64,000 nucleotides of DNA from Paguma larvata (lineage: Eukaryota > Chordata > Mammalia > Carnivora > Viverridae), in contig CM057839.1 of NCBI GenBank assembly GCA_030068075.1, positions 22,051,167 through 22,115,166 of the forward strand, written 5' to 3'. The notes under the pieces were generated by a model, which was given only the letters and a program-made list of their open reading frames with translations, did not search any database and was not told the origin of the DNA. Shown in pieces: positions 35,546-46,608 of this stretch. The translations under genes were made by a program, and so were the position numbers. Within the stretch, counting starts at the first letter, position 1. Every line of letters starts with the position of its first letter.

Positions 35546-37289
35546 CAAACCTAACCAAAGAGGTAAAATATATGTACACTGAAAAGTATAGAAAGAAATT
35601 GGAGAAGACACAAATCAATGGAAAAACATTTCATGCTCATGGGTTGGAAGAATAAATATTGTTAAAATGTCTATATTACCCAAAGCAATCTACATATTCA
35701 ATGCATTCCCTATAAAAATAGCACCAACATTCTTCACAGAGCTACAACAAACCATTCTAAAATTTCTATGGAACCAGAAAAGACTCCAGAAAGCTTTTTG
35801 GAAAAAGAAAATCAAAGCTGCAGGCATCACAGTGCCAGACTTCAGGCTATATTCCAAAGCTGCAATCATCAAGACAGTGTGGTACTGGCACAAAAACAGA
35901 CACATAGATCAATGGAAGAGAATAGGGAACTCAGAAGTGGACCTGCAAATGTACGGCTAACTAATCTTGCAACAAAGCAGGAAAGAATATCCAATGGAAA
36001 TCAGACATTCTCTTCAAAAAATGATGTTGAGAAAACTGGACACCAATATGCAAAAGAATGAACCTGATCCACTTTCTTACACCATATACAAAAATACATT
36101 CAAAATGGATGAAAGACATAAATGTGAGACAGGAAACCATCAAAACCATAGAGGAGAAAAAAGGCAACATTCTCTTTGATCTCGGCCACAGCAACTTCTT
36201 ATTAGACATGTATCAGGAGGCAACGGAAATAAAAGCAAAATGAACTATTAGGACCTCATCAAGATCAGAAACTTCTGCACAGCGAAGGAAACAATACACA
36301 AAACTAAAAGACAACTAATGAAATGGGAGAAGATATTTGCAAATGACATATATGATAAAGAATTAGTATCCAAAATCTATAAAGAACTTATCAAACTCGA
36401 CACTCGAAAAACAAATAATCCAGTTAAGACATGGGCAGAAGACGTGATAAGACACTTTTTCCAAATAAGACATCTAGATGGCTAACAGACACATGAAAAG
36501 ATGCTCAACATCACTCATCATCAGGGAAATACAAACCAAAACCACGATGAGATGCCACCTCACACCCGTCAGAATGGCTAAAATTAACAACTGAGAAAAC
36601 AACAGATGGTGAGGATGCAGAGAAAAGGGAACTCTTTTGCACTGTTGGTGGGAAGGTAAACTAGTGCAGCCACTTTGGAGAAGAGTATGAAGAGTCCTCA
36701 AAAAATTAAAAATAGAGTTATTCTATGACCCAACAACTGCTGATAAAATGCTTATTTAAAGGGGCAATACAAAGTCTTATTCAAAGGGACACATGTATCC
36801 CAATGTTTATAACAGCCCTATCAAGAAGAATAGCCAAATTATAGAAAGGTCCTAATGTCCATCGACTGATGAATGGATAAAGAAGTAGTTTATATACACA
36901 ATGGAATATTACTTGGTCATCAAAAAGAATGAAATCTTGCCATTTGCAACAACTTGGATGGAACAAGACTGTATTACGCTAAGTGAATTAAGTTAGTCAG
37001 AGAAAGATAAATATTATGATTTCACTCATATATGGAAGTTAAGAAACAAAACAGATGAACATAGGGGAAGGGAAAGAAAAATAAGAAAAAAACAGAGAGG
37101 GAGGCAAACAATAAAAGACTCATAAATAGAGGAAACAAATGGGTAATGAAATTTAAGGAGCGCACTTTTGGGATGAGCACTTAGTGTTATATGTAAGTGA
37201 CGAATCACTAAATACTACTTCTAAAGCTATTATTACACTCTATGTTAACTAACTTGGCGTTAAATACAATTAAAACTAACTAAATAAAA
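35546..37289 (+). mobile_element. 5'-truncated carnivore L1 with ORF2 remnant
   Basis: This is the best preserved L1 of the window. From 35546 it reads as the C-terminal third of ORF2. The frame at 35667-35960 contains ITVPDF and WYWHKNR-type motifs, and the frame at 36058-36243 contains FLTPYTK. These lie in different frames, so indels have broken it. Downstream, 'atggaatattacttggtcatcaaaaagaatgaaat' (36901-36934) marks the ORF2 end. The 3' UTR closes with 'gtgacgaatcactaaatactacttc' and a poor A tail before 37290. It is far less decayed than the L1s at 1-350 and 27.0-28.5 kb. Eight or more short frames over it on both strands are pieces or shadows of ORF2. Confidence 0.93.
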
Positions 37290-37304
37290 TTCATGAATTT
37301 TACC
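37290..37304 (+). repeat. Right target-site duplication of composite L1 insertion
   Basis: Second copy of TTCATGAATTTTACC, directly after the L1 3' end. Confidence 0.8.
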
Positions 37305-38819
37305 TGTGGATAATACACTGAACATATATTTTAGAATGTATTATTTTAATACACTTCATAATAATTCTCATATTTAATAATCAAAACCAATACAATAGGA
37401 TTACCTGCATTATTCTTAAAAGACAAGCAATTCCACATTGTAATTTTATTATAAAATATTTGGTTGATAAGACATTATATAAAAGTTAGTTGAGTGTGTA
37501 GCACATTTAAATTAAAGGAAGACCCATACTATATTTCAGAAAATTACATTTTGAATATTTTTTTATGTCATCTAGAGCAACCACTGCTGAAAATAACTTA
37601 TTCCCTTTATGCAAACACTGTTATCAAAGACATTACAAATCAGATGCAGAACCCTGAAGACTTACTTCAAGGCTTATTCATTTCTGAGAAGAATAATTTA
37701 TAATTCTATATTTCTGTCTTTATGTGTGTGTGTATGTGTTTGTGTTTGCTCTCAACTTTTTGAAGGTGTTGATATGTGAGTTATTAGAAGTGGAAAAAAG
37801 TTACCTCTTTGAAAAACCCGTAGTTCTCTTTCTCATGATTAAATTTGATCTTTGTTTATAAAATTTACCTCTACCTATTCTGGATGAAAGGCATCTTGTG
37901 CTTAGTTCTTCACATTATATTGTGGACTAAAAATGGAAATTCTTGTATGCTTTTACATTTAAGTAGATAAAATCTCTATGAAGGAAAACAATACCTGGAA
38001 ATATCAACTAATGGTTATTATATATGACTTCAATGAATATGTTGCTGACCTTTAAGGAGGCAAACCACTTGACATGTTTAACAAGTTCATTTTTAACATC
38101 ATGTGATAGAATTGTAACTATTTTTCCCCAACATAAAAGTCTCAGATTTCAAGGAAAATGCACATACATAAAAGGTAAAATTGCCCCACATACCATAGAC
38201 AGTAGATGCATACATGCAACTCATTCGATACTGTTCATTAGTTTTTGGTATTGCCTTTACCATTTAAATATAAAATAACTGCTTGAAAATTCATTTACTG
38301 GAAAAATAAACATCAGGTATTAATTAATCATTTGTAATACTTTTGTCCTAGACAAAAGAGAAAGAAGAAAGAATTGCATATTCATGGAGGTAGGAGGAAA
38401 GTAATTTTTAAAAGACATGGTATGGATCCCAGAATAGATGAGAACAGCTGTGTACTGGGATAGGCAAGGACAGGTGTGGAAGTATACAATGAAATACAAA
38501 TATTCACGTAAGGGTGTTTTGTTAAAAATAATGTGGTCATAGTTGCTACTCAGAATATACAGAAGGTTGGTTAATTGGTCTAAACAAAATCAAAGCTGAT
38601 ACAATATAATCTGACCAACAGAAATCTGGTGAGGTCATGTTAATAAGCAATGAGATGATGAACCTCTGGAAATAAGCTTTGAATAGTGAAGGAAGTACCA
38701 GATACAGGGGCATCAGTCAAAAGTCTTTTGTTGATGGGATTTTCTTTCCACCTCCAAATCTAGCCATTCCCTACTTTCCATCCAACAGCATAAGAATAAG
38801 AATACACATCAGACATGCT
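37305..38819. other. AT-rich intergenic DNA
   Basis: A short (TG)n-like stretch is at 37725-37748. Frames of 69 and 84 codons at 37494 and 38024 lack recognisable content. Confidence 0.5.
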
Positions 38820-38834
38820 AGAACAAGGTTATCT

Positions 38835-38965
38835 TGTTCGAGTCTCGCATTGGACTCCGTGTTAACAGTGCAGAGCCTGCTTGGTATTCTCTTTCTCTCC
38901 CTCTTTCTGCCTCTCTCTCTTTCTCTCTTCGTCTCAAAATAAAATAAACTTAAAAAAAAAAAACA
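38835..38965 (+). mobile_element. Feline tRNA SINE, 5' truncated
   Basis: Only the second half is present, from 'tgttcgagtctcgcattgg' through 'gcagagcctgcttggtattctc', a CT tract and an AAAATAAAATAAACTT tail. Flanks agaacaaggttatct (38820-38834) and agaacaatattatct (38966-38980) are a 15-bp duplication with two mismatches. The truncation therefore arose at insertion rather than by later loss. Confidence 0.9.
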
Positions 38966-38980
38966 AGAACAATATTATCT

Positions 38981-39474
38981 TTACATATGCACCTTGATCT
39001 TCCATTGAAACATCTGCTAAACCCTAGTGAACTTAAACTTCTATTTGAAGGTCACATGGGTTTGAGGGAACAGAAGTAAAATCTGGAACCTGTCTTAACT
39101 TCATGGTCAGATAAAAGCTTTCACATGAATATGGACCAAAAAGATCCATACCTTAAATAATGATGAATAAATATAATTTCATCCTGCAGAATGATCCACA
39201 AAGAGAATCTCCCTGCTTAAAAACTGGTACTGGTGGAAGAAACAAATTTTCAACCAAGAATAGGTAACCGCAAACTGTACTTCAAGTACATTTGTGTTCC
39301 AAATCCAGATTACCTTTGTCGTCTAAAAATTCTCAAACTACAAAATATGTTCCTAATCAAAAAGTCAGCAAAATGGATGAGTATTTGATTAGCAATCTTT
39401 GGGATGGAAGCAATGATACAAAGGAAGAATAGGTAGATAGTCTCTGTCTAGGACTGATGTTGGTCTTTATATCT
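38981..39474. other. Intergenic DNA
   Basis: No recognised element. Confidence 0.5.
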
Positions 39475-39486
39475 AAAAAGGATCCA

Positions 39487-39712
39487 GGGGCGCCTGGGTG
39501 GCTCAGTTGGTTAAGCGGCCGACTTCGGCTCAGGTCATGATCTCACGGTCTGTGGGTTCGAGCCCCGCGTCGGGCTCTGTGCTGACGGCTCAGAGCCTGG
39601 AGCCTGCTTCGGATTCTGTGTCTCCCTCTCTCTCCCCCCTTCCCCTGCTCATACTCTGTCTCTATGTCTCTCAAAAATAAATAAACGTTAAAAAAAATTT
39701 AAAAAAAAAATT
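39487..39712 (+). mobile_element. Youngest-looking feline tRNA SINE
   Basis: It is near consensus along its length: GGGGCGCCTGGGTGGCTCAG start, 'gttaagcggccgacttcggctcagg', 'cacggtctgtgggttcgagccccgcgtcggg', 'ggcctgcttcggattctgtgtctccctc' type body, and AAAAATAAATAAACGTTAAAAAAA tail. About a dozen CpGs are intact. A-box-like (39499-39510) and B-box-like GGTTCGAGCCC (39555-39565) Pol III promoter elements are present. A perfect 12-bp duplication AAAAAGGATCCA flanks it (39475-39486, 39713-39724). The 60-codon frame is a by-product. Confidence 0.98.
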
Positions 39713-39724
39713 AAAAAGGATCCA

Positions 39725-40502
39725 ATGAAGGATTACAACTCTAGCTACCTTTCTCCTCCTTTCTTCACTTTCTCCTCCCCTCTAATCAATTCTTATTCAT
39801 CAATTCTAGGTGGTATTAAACCGAGGTTAGATGGGCAAGGGCAGTGTGCAGTTAGAATAGAGGGAAGCACCTGGCCACTTGTTATCCTTTTTTCATGATA
39901 GGCTTTCAATGAGGAGCAACAAGGAAAGTGTGAGGGAGAAGACATCTGTTAAACAAAGTTTTGAGTTTTCATAAGTATAGTTTAATTACTGTAATAACAC
40001 TGATATTGTGATTTTAATTATTTCGGGCATGCCTAACATGATATGCCAAAATTCTAATTATATGTGGGCATGTTTCTGTAATATTCTAGAGCCAATGGCA
40101 TATGGTTTTAATTATTACAATTTGTAAATAAACCCAAATATCTTACTGGAGGAGGCACTCTTTTTAAAACCTTTAATTATACTTGATTTTGTGAGGCCCT
40201 TCGTTTACTGATTTCAGCTTTTGGGAAAGTCTGTTACAAAACCTCTTTTTGGACTTTGGAGTCCACGTATTTTACAGAACGATTTTGGGGGTAATGCCAG
40301 CTAACAGCATTATCTCTCTCCATCTGTGTGCACGGTACAGTTTAGGTAATATATTCATCTTTTATTAGTATATCTAAGTGTTTTAGTGGATAATTTTACT
40401 AGTAACCAAACAAACCAGAATCAGTAATCCTTGGTTTTTTCTTCTATTAAGTTTCAAATAATTCTGATTTTCCATTGACATCATACAAATGTACTATTTA
40501 AA
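39725..40502. other. Intergenic DNA
   Basis: No recognised element. Confidence 0.5.
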
Positions 40503-40514
40503 CTCTTAATTATA

Positions 40515-40745
40515 TGGGCGCCTGGGTGGCTCAGTTGGTTGGGCATCCGACTTCAGCTCAGGTCATGATCTCACGCTTTGTGGGTTCAATCTCCACATGG
40601 GGCTCTGTGCTGACAGTTAAGAGCCTGGAGTCAGCTTCAAATTCTGTGTCTCCCTCTCTCTCTCTGACACTCTGCCTGTGTTCTATCTCTGTCTCTCAAA
40701 AATGAATAAATGTTAAAAAAATTAATAAGCAAACAAACAAAAACC
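40515..40745 (+). mobile_element. Feline tRNA SINE, well preserved
   Basis: It starts TGGGCGCCTGGGTGGCTCAG, keeps 'catccgacttcagctcaggtcatgatctc' and the B-box-like 'gggttcaatctcc', and ends in AAAAATGAATAAATGTT with an A/C-rich tail. A perfect 12-bp duplication CTCTTAATTATA lies at 40503-40514 and 40746-40757. Confidence 0.96.
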
Positions 40746-40757
40746 CTCTTAATTATA

Positions 40758-42522
40758 GATACCAACTTTATAGGCTCCTGCTTCCTATAGAAGATGATTG
40801 CATTGAAAAAAAAGTAAAAAGCAAACACATACTTACTATTACTTGTTTATATTTATAATGAGCCTGTCCACATTTCTATCACTAAAAGTTTTAAAAATAA
40901 TTGATTGCAGCATGCAACAATCATAAAGATGCTTTTATAAAAGATTTATTAATTTTTAATACTGCATCTTTGAATGCCTTAGATATATTGCTCTTGTTGT
41001 CCAAAGTTAAAATTTTGAAGTTAAGATCTGTTGCTTAGGAATTTTAATCATAATCCATGGGGTAAATTTACACTCAACCTCTAAGTCGATTGTAACAATC
41101 AATAAATATGTGAAATCTTTGATAATAGAGAGACTGGGGAAGTATCTCTTTAACTTTTTTTTTTCCTTCTAGTCAAATATTTTCGTTTTAAAAAATACTC
41201 TCAGGATAACTGTCAGATCTTTTTGTTTTTTCCCCTCATCAAAAAGTAGAATACAATTTTTCTGGGAAAAAAAAATCTACAGGGATTCTCCTTCTGCACA
41301 CAGCAGGGTCTGACCCCATGTGGACTTACTCCCCCTGAGTGAGTAACTGTCCTGCTGAAGGAAGGAATGAAGAATGACCTCACAGTCTGAAAGCCAGAGA
41401 GAAACCACAGAGACTTGAAAGACAAAAGGATACTGTGCTACAACACTTTCTTGATTCTTTTCTCCCCCCTGCATGACTGTGATTTAATTTTTGTGGCCCT
41501 ATACATTTGACTCACTATGTCCTACTTCTTTCCCTACTGCATATCGAACTTAGGAATCTTATATGTGGGAAACGGGATTTTTTTCTGTCTATAAGTAATG
41601 AAAACATTTAACTCAGATCATCTAAAAGCATTACTGTGTTAAACAGAAATCATGGAGGAGAGGAAGAGGAAAACTGGCTTTATGTTCCTTAAAAAAATTT
41701 TTTTTGACATTTCTCCCCCTTGTAATTCCATATCAGTATGAATTTATCACAATTGTAATGAATAAGACCTTATAAGAAATCATTTGTGAAAGTACTCTTT
41801 TACCTACATCATCATTTGGCAAACTTCCAAAGTAAACAAAGGTCCTATGTATGTACCTTATTGAGAGTAGAATGAATTTTTAAGTGTTAGTCACTATTTT
41901 GTTTGAATTCTTTTCTGTGGTCTCTGTTTCTGAGTGAGTATGTGAGTACTGTATCTTTTTTCGTGTAATTTCAGATTGTGTTTTCCATTCTAAACTAGTT
42001 TTCTGAAGCTTATAAAATAAAAAAACATTGCAGAGAAATGATTCATAAAATTTTTTGAAAAAAGTTATAAGCAGTGATAATTATCTTTTACTAATTATAA
42101 TAGTTAATAAGTCAAATATCACGACCATCACTTGCAACATTTCAGGTGTTAAGGTAGCATTAAACTTTCCCAAATTTTAAAATTATACCATAGACTTATA
42201 AAATATTTTCAATAAACTCTGAAATTTTGACACTGTGTTCTTTACACCATCATGACTGACCACTTCCTTTTAGGACTGCATTGATATATTTAAATTTAAC
42301 CAGCTTTATTTATACATATGACAACTACAGGTTAAACAGTTATTATTAATGAAAATTATCCTTTATTCCACATATTGTTTATTCTTAGTTCAACTTTAAT
42401 AGTAATACATTAAGAGATATCTGAAGAGTTACAGATGACATAGGAATGACTGGAGGAATCAAAAACTCTAAAAGTGTGGCAAATAAGATATATCCTTGTG
42501 CAAAGGCCCAAGGAAAGCATAA
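40758..42522. other. Intergenic DNA with one unassigned denser block
   Basis: Positions 41270-41480 are less AT-rich, with 70- and 65-codon - strand frames that match nothing I know. The remainder is AT-rich. Confidence 0.45.
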
Positions 42523-42540
42523 AAAGAAAGAACTCATTTA

Positions 42541-42728
42541 TTTTTTTTTTGTTTTATTTATTTATTTTGAGAGAAAGAGTGAGGAAGGTCAGAGAGAGAG
42601 AATTCCAAGCAGGCTCCATACTATGAGCACAGAGCCCCATGTAGGGCTCAAGCTCATGAACAGTGAGACTATAACCTGAGCCCAAATCAAGAGTCAGATG
42701 CTTAACTGACTGAGCCACCCAGATGCCC
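42541..42728 (-). mobile_element. Carnivore tRNA SINE
   Basis: On the - strand it begins GGGGCATCTGGGTGGCTCAG. The older 'gcatctgactcttgatttg' region, 'gcctgcttggaattctctctct' and an AAAATAAATAAATAAAAC tail follow. Flanks aaagaaagaactcattta and caaggaaaaattcattta are an imperfect duplication. Confidence 0.92.
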
Positions 42729-42855
42729 CAAGGAAAAATTCATTTAAATTCATGTGGATTTTCCACCAAACTGTGATTTCAGTACAACTTTATCTATTCC
42801 ATGCTGTTTTTAAGTTAATCATGCCATAATCCTTACTTCTACCCTACCAAAAGAT

Positions 42856-42929
42856 TCTGTCTCTGTCTCTGTCTCTGTCTCTCTCTCACACACACACACA
42901 CCCACACACACACACCAACAACAACAACA
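42856..42929. repeat. Compound microsatellite (CTCTGT)n-(CA)n-(CAA)n
   Basis: Four units of TCTCTG, a CT run, about twelve CA units with one C interruption, and four CAA units follow each other. A likely length-variable marker. The 71-codon - frame across it is spurious. Confidence 0.92.
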
Positions 42930-43649
42930 TACAAATGGGGAAGTTGGGCATATCGCACACAGACGGGATATAAAAGGAAATGCATGTGCACTGGCTGACC
43001 AGAGTGAGATCACGGAATGGTATTGGGGAATCATGGAAGAATTAAGTAGATACCTTCTAAGGACCAGAGAAGGATGTGGCTTTATGTGATAAATGTTTGT
43101 TTTCTGGAGAATCGTCTCCTATTGTGTGCATATGGGATAGGATCTCTGTCTCTCTATATAAATAAGACAAAGGTATGATTGATGTGATCATACATCTAAT
43201 TTCAAAACCAGAAATTACTTTAGAGTGATATCATGCAATAAAAGAAACACAATTTTTCCAACAAATTCATTTTATTATGTCAGAGGACCAATGGGATAAT
43301 TCTGCTCAAGATTCATGCTCAAAAATAAGTTTATTTATAAAATGAAAATAACATATATACATCCAAATAAAAGCAAATACAGAAGTATGCTATTTATAAT
43401 CAAAGGTAACCTAAAGGTGTAATTTGTTGCTACATATTCCAATACTCTAATGAGTTTCTGAACCTAGCTATTACTAATACCAGAGTATTTTCCCAAAAAA
43501 CAAATTGATTTTTCAATGTGATCTAATTATTTTTAATTTTTAAATAATTGCCTAGAGTTTTCTGTATCATTGTATCCTTATGATTAAAAATTTTGAAAGG
43601 GTTAGCAATATCTATTAACTCTTCTCTTTTGAATATAGTTATTTTTAAC
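42930..43649. other. AT-rich intergenic DNA
   Basis: No recognised element. Confidence 0.5.
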
Positions 43650-43662
43650 GAATATTCTCCTT

Positions 43663-43890
43663 GTGGTGCCTGAGTGGTTCAGTCGGTTAAGCGACTGACT
43701 TCGGCTCAGGTCATGATCTCATGGTCTGTGGGTTTGAGCCCCACAAGGGGCTCTGTGTTGACAGCTTAGAGCCTGGAGCCTGCTTCAGATTCTGTGTCTC
43801 CCTCTCTCTCTGTCTCTCCCTGGCTCATGCTCTGTCTCTCTTTCTCTCTCTCTCCCTCTAAAAAATAAATTAACATTTAAAAAATTTAAA
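43663..43890 (+). mobile_element. Feline tRNA SINE, well preserved
   Basis: It starts 'gtggtgcctgagtggttcag' and keeps 'gcgactgacttcggctcaggtcatg', 'gggtttgagccccacaagggg', the full 'gagcctggagcctgcttcagattctg' block, an extended CT tract and an AAAAATAAATTAAC tail. A perfect 13-bp duplication GAATATTCTCCTT is at 43650-43662 and 43891-43903. Confidence 0.96.
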
Positions 43891-43903
43891 GAATATTCTC
43901 CTT

Positions 43904-45019
43904 AAATACGCTGAGGTTCCTGGTGAGCTAAGAATAAATTCAGTTAAATGCAGGACTTTTTATTTTAAGAAGATAATATTTATTGATTAAGTTATCACTT
44001 TTTATAAATATTTGAATGTACTACCAAATGTATATGCTACAAAGTTTTTATTTTCAAAGTTTCATTACATTCAGGTAAATATTATGATGTATCCAATTAA
44101 AAATATGAACCCATCAAAGAATTCTTTCCACATGTTCAGATATGCCAAAGTTTAATCAAATAATTTTAAAGTTAAATAATATTTCATTTTTTAGTTAACT
44201 TATATTTGTCTTGCTTTTGTGGAATGAACTTTGATAACTTTTTTAAATTAATTTTAATTCTCTACAAAATTTCAAGAGTTTAGTATTTTGGAGCTTCATT
44301 TGGCAATTTTAATAGCATTTGGTAAAAAAAAAATTTAAAAAAGCATTGAATACCATTGCATGTCACTAATTCATCCAAGTTTTAAATTCTAATTAACAAT
44401 GAGCAGCAAAAAGAAAAATGAACATTATCACGCTGGGGCATTTTTGTGTACTCAGCATCAGCATCAGGTTCCTTGTATTAAAATGAGAAAAAAAGAGTGG
44501 TGGTGAGTGCGTGTGCACGCGTACGCATGTGTGTACGTGTGTGGAACTTCTAATAACTTAAGCTTCTCATCAATTGGGAGAACATTACATCCTGTTTGGA
44601 TAGAAGCAAGAGTTATATATTTACCACAAACTATTGCAAAGTCATTTTGGCTCCATTGTTTTCTGATTTTAATAAAAAAATGCTGTTGATACAATGACAT
44701 CTGCCTCACCAAATTTAGATTTTATTTTTTGATTGCAAAAATAATTTTATTATTGAGGTAGCTATTAACTAACTTTGTAACATATTTTACAATGCCATAT
44801 AATCCATCTTTAATGAAATGTAGTTTCAAAAGCTTTACTTTTATTTCATAAATTGGATGAATACATTTGAGCCATTTTTGCTGCTACCCAATTTTCTATA
44901 ATGCATTAGATGATACTGTTATAAAACTACCTGCCTTTACCTGTTTGCAAATCTTTTCTTATGTTGATAAAATCACAAATACCAATTCAATTTTCTAAGT
45001 ATGTAAGAAAACTTTGATT
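43904..45019. other. AT-rich DNA with an alternating purine-pyrimidine tract
   Basis: AT-rich without known elements except for the tract at 44507-44543, listed separately. Two frames (82 and 60 codons) overlap that tract and are not supported. Confidence 0.5.
44507..44543. repeat. Alternating purine-pyrimidine tract, CpG-bearing
   Basis: 37 bp alternate purine and pyrimidine without a break and include five CpGs (44510, 44518, 44520, 44524, 44536) plus the palindromes GTGCAC, ACGCGT and CGTACG. Such (GT/GC) alternation is the sequence type known to form Z-DNA under supercoiling. Confidence 0.85.
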
Positions 45020-45030
45020 AAAATGACCAA

Positions 45031-45220
45031 GGGGTGCCTGGGTGGCTCAGTCGGTTAAGCCACCTACTTGTTATTTCAGCTCAGTCATTATCTCACAGTT
45101 CATGGGTTTGAACCCCATGTCCAGCTCTGCAAGACAGCACTGAGCCTGCTTGGTATCTCTCTCTCTCCCCCGCATTCTTTCTCTCAAAATAAATAAAGAA
45201 ATGTTTAAAAAATTGTTTAA
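45031..45220 (+). mobile_element. Carnivore tRNA SINE
   Basis: The head GGGGTGCCTGGGTGGCTCAG is intact. The anticodon region is altered ('cacctacttgttatttcag'). The body is short with a CT tract and an AAAATAAATAAAG tail. Flanks aaaatgaccaa (45020-45030) and aaaatgaacaa (45221-45231) form a duplication with one mismatch. Confidence 0.94.
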
Positions 45221-45231
45221 AAAATGAACAA

Positions 45232-45657
45232 AATTAATTCAGAAAAAGAATCATTTGACCTAAATAAAAACTGAATCTTTAGAGTGATATGAAAATGTTA
45301 CTTCTGCAGTTGAACATGAAATATTTTCACCACATTTTAGAATAAGAACTCCCTGATGAAGTGGATGGTGATGTTTCTTCAGCAGAGTTGAGCTGTCTGG
45401 TCTCATGACTTCATTGATATACCCACTACCTCTCTCTGTCATGGTCAATGGCTAGTATCAACATGTTGATATTTTGTTCAACATGAGGTCATGTGCTGTC
45501 TTGAAAGAAAATGCAAGTACAAATATTTCGTTGAGAACGTGCTATCTTTTATTAGCTCACTGTTACCAAAGGGGCTTACTATAGAAATTTAACATTGCAT
45601 AATTAACCAATAAAGACAAGTAACTCTAGAATCGCACTATGGAACACGATGAAACTT
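45232..45657. other. Intergenic DNA
   Basis: A perfect 16-bp palindrome TATCAACATGTTGATA lies at 45456-45471. No element recognised. Confidence 0.5.
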
Positions 45658-46022
45658 CAGTCTTCTGGTCAGTTCGGGCTGCTGTAACAAACCATCATAT
45701 ACTGGGTGGCTTAAACAACAAAATATTTTCCTGAAAGCCCTGTGGGCTGGCAACTCCAAGGCCAAGGTGCCAGCAGTTTCAATGTCTGGTGAAGGCTCAC
45801 TTCCTGATTCACAGAAGATCTTCTCACTGTGTCCTCATGTGGTGTTAAAAAGAGTGAGAGAGTTCTCTGGGATCTCCTTTATAAAGGCGGTAATCCCGCT
45901 CATGAGTATTCCTCCCTCGTGAGCTAATCACCTCTCATAGTCCTAACCCACTAACATCATCATCTTGGGAGTTAGAGTTGCAACATGTGAATTTGGGGTA
46001 GACAGACATTCAGTACAACTAT
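45658..46022 (-). mobile_element. MLT1-type MaLR solo LTR, antisense
   Basis: On the + strand it is the reverse of an ERVL-MaLR LTR. It runs 'ggtcagttcgggctgctgtaacaaacca', 'actgggtggcttaaacaac', 'ggctggcaactccaaggccaaggtgccagcag', 'ctcactgtgtcctcatgtgg', 'gagctaatcacctc' and closes 'catgtgaatttggggtagacagacattcagt'. Same class as the copy at 19.1 kb in opposite orientation. No partner LTR. Confidence 0.85.
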
Positions 46023-46084
46023 CACCAGAACTTGCAGACTTTTCTTTACATTTGTCATATGATTATACAGTCTCTATCTCTGTA

Positions 46085-46112
46085 TTGTCAGGGGAAAAAA
46101 AAATCCTGACAA
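46085..46112. repeat. 8-bp inverted repeat
   Basis: TTGTCAGG at 46085-46092 and CCTGACAA at 46105-46112 around an A-rich loop, at the left edge of the unassigned repeat copy 2. Confidence 0.6.
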
Positions 46113-46114
46113 CC

Positions 46115-46177
46115 TAAAGATTCTGTACCAACATAGAAGAGAGAAAGAACACGATTTATTACTGAGTGCATATATTC
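46115..46177. repeat. Unassigned dispersed repeat, copy 2, first part
   Basis: Matches 31850-31910 in order. Interrupted at 46178 by an LTR and continued at 46609. Confidence 0.55.
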
Positions 46178-46608
46178 CTTTCTTATTTTGGTGTGCCAGG
46201 ATACTATATACTTAGTGGATTAAACGCTATAAAATCATTCTCTTATAGGTCTGCATGTCAGAAATCCTAAAATCAGGGTGTCTGCAGGGCTGTATAATTT
46301 GTGGACTCTGGTGGGAAAAACAGTTTCCTGGCTTTTTCCAGCTCTAGAGGCTGCCCACATGCCTGGACTCACAGACTTCATCACTCCAACCTCTGCAGCT
46401 GTCAGTGTGTCTCCTTTTCTGCCTCTGCCTCTTTTGCTTTTCTTCCCCTTACAAGGATTCTTGTGATCACATGGGCACATCTGGGTAATCCTGATCTCAA
46501 ATCCTTAATTTATTCACATATGCAAAATCCCTATTACTATGTAACACATTCGTTGGTTCTGGGGATTAGGACTGGGCCATTTTTGAATTCATTATTCTTT
46601 CTACCTAA
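46178..46608 (-). mobile_element. MLT1-like MaLR LTR nested in the unassigned repeat
   Basis: Landmarks of an antisense MaLR-type LTR: 'cttagtggattaaacgctataaaatcattctcttataggtctg', 'ttttccagctctagaggctgcccacat', 'cccttacaaggattcttgtgatcac', 'ctgggtaatcctgatctcaaatccttaa', 'ttctggggattaggactgggcc' and the end 'attattctttctaccta'. It splits the repeat that is uninterrupted at 31.8 kb, so it is younger than that repeat. Frames of 103, 81 and 62 codons lie in it and are by-products. Confidence 0.72.

Noticed and set aside
35690..36209. Minus-strand frames over the L1
   Set aside because: Shadows of the ORF2 remnant on the + strand.
39499..39565. tRNA gene (A- and B-box-like sequences)
   Set aside because: They belong to the SINE's tRNA-derived head, and the fold of a functional tRNA is not kept.
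45456..45471. 16-bp perfect palindrome as an operator or binding site
   Set aside because: Isolated, AT-rich and without a nearby gene. Palindromes of this size occur by chance in 64 kb at a low but not negligible rate.
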